Below, in pieces: positions 7,935-13,670 of a stretch of DNA of 13,670 nt (position 1 is the stretch's first letter; each line of letters opens with the position of its first letter). The position numbers were made by a program, and so were the translations under genes. The stretch is taken from positions 1-13,670 of the forward strand of contig CAJAFD010000402.1 of assembly GCA_903938935.1 (NCBI GenBank), given 5' to 3'. The DNA is from an uncultured Opitutia bacterium (GTDB lineage Bacteria > Verrucomicrobiota > Verrucomicrobiia > Opitutales > Opitutaceae). The notes beneath the pieces are model-generated. The model was not told where the DNA came from, searched no databases, and saw only the letters and a program-made list of their open reading frames with translations.

Positions 7935-9626
7935 ATGAATACGACCCCTGATCTTCGGTGCTGCCGCGCACGATTATCCATCATCTCCGCGCTCGTTTTA
8001 AGCTTAGCCTTAACCCTGTGCGTTGTCCGCGCCAGCGCACCCGCGACGACGACTCCAACCGAGCCGACTCCACCACCCACGGCCGCCTACACCAACCAAC
8101 CGGTCTACAACGAGCGGGTCGAGTACTACCCGAATTACAATTCGTCGAACTACAATGGTAGCTTCAGCAACCCAAGTTTCAGCACGACCAGTTATTACTA
8201 TGCCCCGTTAGCGACCTTCTTTTTTCCGCCCACGCCGCCTCCTCTCGGTGGTCCGATTTTACTCTTCCGCCGCTACGGCCTGAGCCAACCCGAGACCCAA
8301 CTTCCGCAACTCCTCCCTTACGTCGGCGAGCCTTTCTACGCGCCCCTGAGCGCCCACCTCCACCGCGAGGATCTCTCGAAAAAACAACGCACCCGACTCG
8401 ACGCCTATCAAGCCGCTCGCTCGGCCCAACTGATCGAACTCCACGCCCAACTTACCGCCGCGCGCGACGCCGAACCCGCCGCACGCGCCCGCATCCTCCA
8501 AGCATTCGCCGCGCAACAAACCCCTATCCTTGCCACCCTCGAAATCGAAGCCGAAGCCCTCCGCGAGAATCTCGTTCACGGCTCCTTCTTCCAGAGCGGC
8601 GCTGACTGGAATGACAACCGCACCTGGGCGCTCGGCGACGACCTCCGCTATGAATCGCGCATCGACGAGTTCAAGGTCATCCGCGCCTCCGCTTTTTTCT
8701 CCCCCGGACTCTCCCCCGCCCAGCGTCGCCTCCTCCGCGAACTCGCCATGGAACTGGATCAACCTCTCACCGAGCCGACCGCCGACCTAAGCCTGGATGC
8801 ACCCAAGCCCTATTTTTTCTTCACCCCCGAGACTGCCCGCATCCGCCTGCCCGACGACCTTTCGCCGGAAATCACCGCCAAGATCGACGCCTATCAAGCC
8901 GCCAAGACCCAACTCAAATCCGCCCTCCGCACCGCGATCTATAAAAACGACCGCGCCTTCTTCAGTTTTAATCGCACCAAAGCCTTCCGCGCCCTCGCGG
9001 AGGAACAAGCACCGGCCCTCGCCCAAATCGAAATTCAGGCCGAGGAAATCCGCACGTTGCTCGCTCCCTATCCCCGCGCCTCACGGCCCGACGCACCCGT
9101 CATTTCCGAAGCACTCAATACCCGCATCGCCGGTTTTCTCCGCGAAAAACAATCGCTCCAACGCACCCTCGTGGAAAAATTCGCGGCGATTAAAGCCGCC
9201 TTCCCTGAAAACCGCGTCGAATACATCCGCCTCGGCGATTCCTACGCTATCGAAATCGTCTCCAACCGACGTTCCTCGCGCGCCGTGGAAAACAAAGTCA
9301 CGGCTCTACGCGCCGAACTCGCTTCGTTTAACGCCGAGCAATCCCGCCGCGTCTCCGCGCTCATCCGCGAGAAAGACTTTATTCAAAAATCCTTGCTCGA
9401 AGTCGCCAAAACCAGACTCAAAGCCGACGCCACCGCTGCCGACGTCGATGGACTCATCAAGCATTTCGCCCAAAAATTTTCCGACCAAGAAAGCTGGCAA
9501 CGTTACCGCGACTACGACACCGCCGTATTCGAACCTGGCCTGAGCCCCGAGCAACGTCGCCTCCTCTTCGCCGAAGCGCTCGTGCAACTGGATCTGCCCC
9601 TACCGCGCGGTTCCCGCGACCCATAA
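7935..9626 (+). CDS. Exported helical repeat protein of unknown function
   Basis: I do not recognise this 563-residue protein. It starts with a hydrophobic export segment (about 14-33) and continues with a Thr/Pro-rich stretch (36-50), a Tyr/Asn/Ser-rich low-complexity region (51-95) and a Pro-rich turn. The rest is charged, Ala/Glu/Arg-rich and predicted helical. Modules repeat inside it: LSKKQRTRLDAYQAA (147-161) resembles LSPEITAKIDAYQAA (309-323), each followed by a helix ending in an IEAEALRENL / IQAEEIRTLL type segment. FSPGLSPAQRRLL (255-267) resembles FEPGLSPEQRRLL (532-544), and both run into a ...LD.PL ending. A further helical block (about 388-510) sits between the second and last modules. 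The LSPxQR motifs recall the LTxxQ helices of Spy/CpxP-type periplasmic proteins, but this is a weak likeness. No catalytic motif is visible. It has no Shine-Dalgarno sequence and is preceded by an inverted repeat. Coding is secure from codon use and length. Confidence 0.85.
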   Translation: MNTTPDLRCCRARLSIISALVLSLALTLCVVRASAPATTTPTEPTPPPTAAYTNQPVYNERVEYYPNYNSSNYNGSFSNPSFSTTSYYYAPLATFFFPPTPPPLGGPILLFRRYGLSQPETQLPQLLPYVGEPFYAPLSAHLHREDLSKKQRTRLDAYQAARSAQLIELHAQLTAARDAEPAARARILQAFAAQQTPILATLEIEAEALRENLVHGSFFQSGADWNDNRTWALGDDLRYESRIDEFKVIRASAFFSPGLSPAQRRLLRELAMELDQPLTEPTADLSLDAPKPYFFFTPETARIRLPDDLSPEITAKIDAYQAAKTQLKSALRTAIYKNDRAFFSFNRTKAFRALAEEQAPALAQIEIQAEEIRTLLAPYPRASRPDAPVISEALNTRIAGFLREKQSLQRTLVEKFAAIKAAFPENRVEYIRLGDSYAIEIVSNRRSSRAVENKVTALRAELASFNAEQSRRVSALIREKDFIQKSLLEVAKTRLKADATAADVDGLIKHFAQKFSDQESWQRYRDYDTAVFEPGLSPEQRRLLFAEALVQLDLPLPRGSRDP

Positions 9627-9869
9627 AGCCGCGCGCCGGCGCCACATCAGCCTCCCGCTCGACGTTTCGAGCGACTCTCATTGCGCAACGCTTGCAGACC
9701 CGCGAGGCTGACAAGCCTGCGTGCACCTCTTCGGGTTGCGGTTACCCAGCTTCAAACCGAAGAGCGCTAGCTGCGCCCTTGAAAGCGCAACTTCGCATCT
9801 TGTTCTCCGTCGTCTCGTCTTTAACTTTTACCCACCCTTAACCACGCCCTTAGGCGTCGCTTCTACCCT
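9627..9869. other. Intergenic region ahead of the propeller-sulfatase operon
   Basis: This stretch of 243 bp has no gene that I can support. It holds a hairpin soon after the repeat-protein stop (9656-9673), an imperfect set of small inverted repeats around 9695-9770, and a 5-bp hairpin ACGCC-CTTA-GGCGT (9844-9857) just before the next start codon. The promoter of the downstream operon probably lies here, but no clear -35/-10 pair could be picked. Confidence 0.5.
9656..9673 (+). terminator. Possible weak terminator hairpin after the repeat-protein gene
   Basis: A perfect 7-bp stem CGCTCGA / TCGAGCG with a 4-nt loop starts 30 nt after the stop codon. It is followed by ACTCTCATT rather than a true U-tract, so it is at best a weak or factor-assisted terminator. 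Confidence 0.3.
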
Positions 9870-11327
9870 ATGCCTCCACGCACTCGTTTGTACTGCCGCC
9901 TGATCATCCTGAGTGTTCTACTCGGCTGCCGCAGTTTCTTAAATGCCGCCAACGTCGAGCATTTTTCCGACAACGGCTACGGCAACCCCGTCAGCACACT
10001 CCAGCATCCGGCCGCCGAGCACTACCAAGGCGTGACCTACGTCGCCTATTCCGGCCCGCACGAAGATCCCTACGTAGCGGCCTATGATCACACCACAGGG
10101 AAATGGATCGGCCCCTTCCAAGCTGGGGTGAATCCCATGGGTAAATCCCCTGACCAAGTTGATCCCGGTGAACTCGACAACCATGGCCGCCCCGCGCTCA
10201 TCGTCGACCGCCAAGGCTACATCCATCTCATCTTCGGTGGCCACGGCGGCGAAGCTAAATTCGGCCCAAACAACTTCGGCACCCCGGGCAAAGGCCGACA
10301 GATTCATGTCGTTTCAAAAAAACCTCGCGACATTTCCGCCTGGGAAACTTTAGAGAACGTTTCCCCTTTCGGCACCTACAGCCAATGGGTCAAAATGAGC
10401 AACGGTGACTTGTACTTGTTTTACTGGCACGGCTCGCACCGCAGCGATTGGGTTTATCAAAAATCCGTCGACGATGGTCGAACCTTTGGACCCCAAATCT
10501 CTATCATCAAACACAAGGCCGCCGCCGGCAGTCTCACCGTCCACGACTCCTGGTATGCTTGGTTCGACCAAGGCAAGGGAGACACGATCACCGCTTCCTA
10601 CGTCTACCACCCCTGCGCCAACCCCGGCCACAACGCCCACCGCAACAACACGTATTACATGCTCATGGATTGCCGCGACGATTCCTGGACCAACGTCCAA
10701 GGCGCCGCGCTAAAAATGCCCGTGACCAAAGAATCCGCCGATAAACTCACGCTCATCCAAGCCACCGGCACAGAAAAATCCAACCACGGCTCCTGCCACG
10801 TCGACGCCGAGGGCCATCCGCATATTTTCTTCCGCTTCCCCGGCCAGATCCGCTACTACCGTTGGGACGGCAAAGCCTGGCAAAAACCCACCACCATCGG
10901 CGCCGATTACAGCAAGAGCACCGACGGAGATTTCATCGTCGATTCCCCCCTCACCGTGCGCGCCCTGCTCACCCAAAACCACGACGGCAAAGCCGAAGTC
11001 AACTGGTGGAAAACCACCGATGGCGGCCTAACTTGGGCCAAGGGAGCGACCCTTTTTTCGCGTCCCGACGTTGGCTTTCAAGCCACCGCTCTCGCCCGCA
11101 ACGCCCACCCCGACGCCGCGATGCTCATCTGCTCCAAAGACCCGAAGCAGGAACACCTTTATCACCCCCTGTTTCTGATTGGTGAGAAAGGCGCGCTCGG
11201 TCGCCCCGCCGAGGAAGCCAGCCACTTAGGCGACCGCCTGGAGACCATCAAAGCCATGCCCAAATCCCGTTCCAAAGCTGAAGCCAAACGCCGCAAAAAA
11301 GCTGGTCTCGACGACGACGATTCCTGA
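9870..11327 (+). CDS. Exported BNR/Asp-box beta-propeller protein, possible polysaccharide lyase (PL24/PL25-like)
   Basis: A 485-residue exported protein. The N-terminus is a signal sequence, either cleaved near Ala26/Ala27 or, less likely, a lipoprotein signal at LLGC20. Two Asp-box motifs are visible, SVDDGRTF (199-206) and TTDGGLTW (382-389), as expected of a BNR-repeat propeller (BNR_4-like). The segment DNHGRPAL...GYIHLIFGGHG has His105 and His125 twenty residues apart, followed by GTYSQW (Tyr170) and GSHRSDWVYQ (Arg191). Paired His plus a later Tyr/Arg is the arrangement I recall for PL24/PL25 ulvan lyases, which share this fold and length. The protein ends in a Lys/Arg-rich tail with DDDD. 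Two sulfatase genes follow on the same strand, which fits cleavage of a sulfated, uronate-containing glycan. Lyase activity is inference; a non-catalytic glycan-binding or sialidase-like propeller is the alternative. Confidence 0.8.
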   Translation: MPPRTRLYCRLIILSVLLGCRSFLNAANVEHFSDNGYGNPVSTLQHPAAEHYQGVTYVAYSGPHEDPYVAAYDHTTGKWIGPFQAGVNPMGKSPDQVDPGELDNHGRPALIVDRQGYIHLIFGGHGGEAKFGPNNFGTPGKGRQIHVVSKKPRDISAWETLENVSPFGTYSQWVKMSNGDLYLFYWHGSHRSDWVYQKSVDDGRTFGPQISIIKHKAAAGSLTVHDSWYAWFDQGKGDTITASYVYHPCANPGHNAHRNNTYYMLMDCRDDSWTNVQGAALKMPVTKESADKLTLIQATGTEKSNHGSCHVDAEGHPHIFFRFPGQIRYYRWDGKAWQKPTTIGADYSKSTDGDFIVDSPLTVRALLTQNHDGKAEVNWWKTTDGGLTWAKGATLFSRPDVGFQATALARNAHPDAAMLICSKDPKQEHLYHPLFLIGEKGALGRPAEEASHLGDRLETIKAMPKSRSKAEAKRRKKAGLDDDDS

Positions 11328-11351
11328 GCCGAGCACTTATCGTTAACCCAC

Positions 11352-11372
11352 GCACTCAACTCTCCCGAGTGC
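11352..11372 (+). other. Small intergenic hairpin before the third sulfatase
   Basis: GCACTC and GAGTGC form a 6-bp stem with a 9-nt loop, within the 77 bp separating the propeller gene from the next sulfatase. No U-tract follows, so it should not stop transcription; it may affect mRNA stability or translation. Confidence 0.35.
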
Positions 11373-11404
11373 ATTAAAACCCCGCCCGCTTTTTCGCTTC
11401 CTCT

Positions 11405-12865
11405 ATGAAAAATTTCATCCTGCGCGCCCTCTCCCTCGCATCCTTACTCGCGACCGCGTCTGCCGCGCCACCCAACATCCTCTTCATCATGACCGACCAA
11501 CACTCGGCCGATGCCATGAGCTTCAGGATGGGAGATCGCTACATCAAGACTCCCGCCCTCGATCGCCTCGCCGCCCGCGGCACGTATTTCACCAAGGCCT
11601 ACACACCCAACCCCCTGTGTATGCCTGCCCGCAACTCCATCTTCACCGGTCGCCTCCCGCATGAGACCAAGATAACCGACAACTCCAAGATCACCCTCGA
11701 TCCCACCGACTTTGTCACCATGGGCACGTACTTCGCTCGCGCCGGCTACCAAACGGCTTACTTCGGAAAATGGCACCTCGCCTACAACGAAGCCGCCACT
11801 CCAACCCACGGTTTTCAAACCCTCGACACCGGCCACATCGACGCCGACAACGCCGACCTCGCCCGCAAATTTATCGCCCGCAAACACGACCGCCCCTTCC
11901 TCCTCGTCGTCAGTTTTCTCAATCCGCACAACGTCTGCGAACTGGCGCGCGGGCAAGAGCTCAACAACGGCCCCATCGGCGAACCCCCGCCCGTCGCCCA
12001 GCGACCACCCGCGCCCGCCAATCTCGCCCCGCCGCGCAACGAACCCGATGCCATGACCCGCATCCGCAGCGGCTACCACGCCAACCCCCAATTCCCCGTC
12101 GCCAAATTTAGCCCCGAGATGTGGCAAGCCCTGCGCTGGGGCTACTACCGCCTCATCGAAAAAGTCGACGCCGAGATCGGCAAAGTTCTCGACGCTCTCC
12201 AAACCGCCGGGCTCGAGGACAACACCCTCATCGTCTTTACCGCTGACCACGGCGAATGCGCCGGCGCCCACGGCTTTAATCAAAAAACCGTCCTGTACGA
12301 AGAATCCGCCCGCGTCCCCCTCATCGTCAGCGCACCCGGCCAGCGCGTCGCTCGCCTCTCGAATAAATTCACTAACACGGGCATCGATATTTTGCCCACG
12401 ATGCTCGACTTCACCCAAGTCGCCCGCCCCGCCAAACTCACCGGCCTCAGCCTGCGCCCCCTCGTCAACGACGAGCCCATCTCCGTCTGGCGTGACGACG
12501 TGGTCGTCCAAAACAACATGTCCCAAACTTTCCCCGTGGATGGCAACGTACCCACGACCGAAGGCCGCATGATTCGCACCGACCGCTACAAATACTGCGT
12601 CTACACCCACGGCCAAACTCGCGAGTCCCTCGTCGATCTCGCCAAAGACCCCGGCGAGATGACTGACCTCGCCCGCGACCCCGCTCACCGCCAAATTTTA
12701 CTCACCTTGCGCGAACGACTCAGAAAATGGGGCGTAGAAAATCACGACCCCTTGATCGCCGAAATGTTGGCCGACGACGTAAAACCCCGCGCCTTTGCCG
12801 AGGTAAAAACGCCCAAAAACCAAAACCGCGCCGAAAACCTCGCGAAGCAAAAAAAGAAATCCTGA
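11405..12865 (+). CDS. Exported type-I sulfatase, choline-sulfatase-like subgroup
   Basis: A complete 486-residue sulfatase with a signal peptide (1-20/21, ending ATASAA). The metal site begins TDQHSADAM, with Asp31 followed by Gln32 instead of the usual second Asp. The signature is CMPAR (Cys72 to Arg76), converted to formylglycine. Other landmarks are GKWHL (Lys122, His124), NPHN (His175), ADHGE (Asp281, His282, instead of DNG) and QKTVLYEESARVP (Lys294). The DQ and DHG variants mark the choline-sulfatase/iduronate-2-sulfatase-like branch rather than the arylsulfatase A-like branch of its neighbours, so it probably attacks a different sulfate position or sugar. It ends in a Lys-rich tail. 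It lies 77 bp after the propeller gene and 57 bp before another sulfatase on the same strand, probably in one operon. The start is preceded by a CU-rich leader without Shine-Dalgarno sequence. Substrate unknown. Confidence 0.95.
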   Translation: MKNFILRALSLASLLATASAAPPNILFIMTDQHSADAMSFRMGDRYIKTPALDRLAARGTYFTKAYTPNPLCMPARNSIFTGRLPHETKITDNSKITLDPTDFVTMGTYFARAGYQTAYFGKWHLAYNEAATPTHGFQTLDTGHIDADNADLARKFIARKHDRPFLLVVSFLNPHNVCELARGQELNNGPIGEPPPVAQRPPAPANLAPPRNEPDAMTRIRSGYHANPQFPVAKFSPEMWQALRWGYYRLIEKVDAEIGKVLDALQTAGLEDNTLIVFTADHGECAGAHGFNQKTVLYEESARVPLIVSAPGQRVARLSNKFTNTGIDILPTMLDFTQVARPAKLTGLSLRPLVNDEPISVWRDDVVVQNNMSQTFPVDGNVPTTEGRMIRTDRYKYCVYTHGQTRESLVDLAKDPGEMTDLARDPAHRQILLTLRERLRKWGVENHDPLIAEMLADDVKPRAFAEVKTPKNQNRAENLAKQKKKS

Positions 12866-12878
12866 GCCGCTCTGCGAC

Positions 12879-12897
12879 GACGCGATAAAGACGCGTC
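12879..12897 (+). other. Small intergenic hairpin before the last sulfatase
   Basis: GACGCG and CGCGTC form a 6-bp stem with a 7-nt loop in the 57-bp gap between the two sulfatase genes. There is no U-tract, so it is not a classical terminator. The position parallels the hairpin in the preceding gap. Confidence 0.35.
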
Positions 12898-12922
12898 ACC
12901 TCATTAACTCCATTACCCCTCC

Positions 12923-13670
12923 ATGATTTTTTTTCACTGGAGGCCGGCGCTTATTTTTGCGGCCACCCTCTTATCTTATTTTACGCCATTACACACCCAC
13001 GCAGCCACAGCCACCCGCCCCAAGATCATCGTCATCCTCGCCGATGATTTTGGCTACGGCAGCCTTGGTTCGTATGGCGCCACGGGCCTGAAAACTCCGC
13101 ACCTCGACCGCCTCGCTCAAGAGGGCCGCCGCTTCACCCAGGCCTATGCGTCCGGTTCCGTCTGTTCGCCCACCCGCTACGGCTTGATGACCGGCCGCTA
13201 CTACTGGCGCTCGAGTATCAAAGACGGCGAAGTGCTCGGGCCGAACGCGCCGCTTCATATCGAGCCGGGCCGCCTCACGCTCGCCTCGCTCTGTAAATCC
13301 CAAAACTACCGCACCGCCGCAGTCGGCAAATGGCACCTCGGCTTTCAGGCTGGAGCACCCGAGGTTGATTGGAACCAACCGCTGAAACCCGGCCCACGCG
13401 CCGTTGGCTTCGATTATTTTTTTGGCCTCGGCGGCAATCCCGGCAACGGCCCGCACGCGTATATCGAAGATGAAAACTTCGTCGGCCGCATCCCCGGCGA
13501 AAAAATCGTTATCGCCGGCGCCGAAGCAAAAGGCACGACCAAAGGCATCCAGACGCCTCGCGTCGTCGACCGCATCATGGAAACCATCACCGCGAAGGCG
13601 ACCGCCTGGATTGAGGCCAACCACGCGGCCCCGTTCTTCCTCTATTTTACACCCAACGCCGTCCACGGCC
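12923..13670 (+). CDS. Exported type-I arylsulfatase, N-terminal part (3' end outside window)
   Basis: The frame is open from ATG at 12923 to the window end (249 codons plus one base), so the gene continues beyond. A signal peptide covers about residues 1-30. The sulfatase core shows LADDFGYG (Asp41, Asp42), the formylglycine signature CSPTR (Cys81 to Arg85), GKWHLG (Lys136, His138) and RAVGFDYFFG. The last visible segment is FTPNAVHG, with Asn where the second sulfatase of this window has the His of SPHAP; a His follows three residues later, as in some arylsulfatase subgroups. The DNG/Lys half of the active site is off the window. It follows the choline-sulfatase-like gene by 57 bp on the same strand. 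There is no Shine-Dalgarno sequence; the leader is CU-rich. Subfamily and substrate are not determined. Confidence 0.93.
   Translation, partial: MIFFHWRPALIFAATLLSYFTPLHTHAATATRPKIIVILADDFGYGSLGSYGATGLKTPHLDRLAQEGRRFTQAYASGSVCSPTRYGLMTGRYYWRSSIKDGEVLGPNAPLHIEPGRLTLASLCKSQNYRTAAVGKWHLGFQAGAPEVDWNQPLKPGPRAVGFDYFFGLGGNPGNGPHAYIEDENFVGRIPGEKIVIAGAEAKGTTKGIQTPRVVDRIMETITAKATAWIEANHAAPFFLYFTPNAVHG

Noticed and set aside
11444..12694. Long open frame (416 codons) on the - strand inside the third sulfatase
   Set aside because: It lies wholly antisense to a well-supported sulfatase. C-rich third codon positions on the + strand remove stops from this antisense frame. Its product is Gly/Val/Asp-rich with no motif.
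1..13670. CRISPR arrays, insertion sequences, rRNA or riboswitches
   Set aside because: No regularly spaced repeats, transposase-like products, terminal inverted repeats or recognisable structured RNA other than tRNA-His were seen.

Overview
The window looks like part of a GC-rich, Gram-negative bacterial chromosome devoted to degrading sulfated polysaccharide. The best guess for the host is Verrucomicrobiota, probably an Opitutaceae-like lineage. This rests on several type-I sulfatases close together, translation starts without Shine-Dalgarno sequences, and an ABC-type sugar importer with no SusC/SusD pair. The host assignment is inference; there is no rRNA or marker gene here.

Layout, left to right. 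(1) Positions 1-2641, + strand: the C-terminal part of one sulfatase, then a complete exported sulfatase 53 bp downstream. (2) 2642-3061: a gene-free, relatively AT-rich stretch. (3) 3062-6759, - strand: tRNA-His(GTG), and beyond it a ribose-type sugar ABC importer transcribed in the order binding protein (rbsB-like), double ATPase (rbsA-like), permease (rbsC-like). A strong hairpin sits just after the binding-protein gene. (4) 6970-7755, + strand: an ElyC/YdcF-type DUF218 membrane protein, divergent from the importer. (5) 7935-9626, + strand: an unrecognised exported helical protein built from duplicated modules. (6) 9870-13670, + strand: a probable operon of an exported BNR/Asp-box beta-propeller protein that may be a PL24/PL25-like polysaccharide lyase, a choline-sulfatase-like sulfatase, and the N-terminal half of another arylsulfatase that runs off the window.

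A plausible division of labour (inference) is that the propeller protein cleaves an anionic sulfated glycan such as an ulvan-like polymer. The four sulfatases, which differ visibly at their metal-binding positions, would remove sulfate esters at different positions. The importer could take up a released sugar. All three sulfatases whose N-terminus is visible have the Cys-type CxPxR motif, so they need a formylglycine-generating enzyme or radical-SAM maturase encoded elsewhere. No mobile element, CRISPR array, regulator gene or frameshifted gene was seen.
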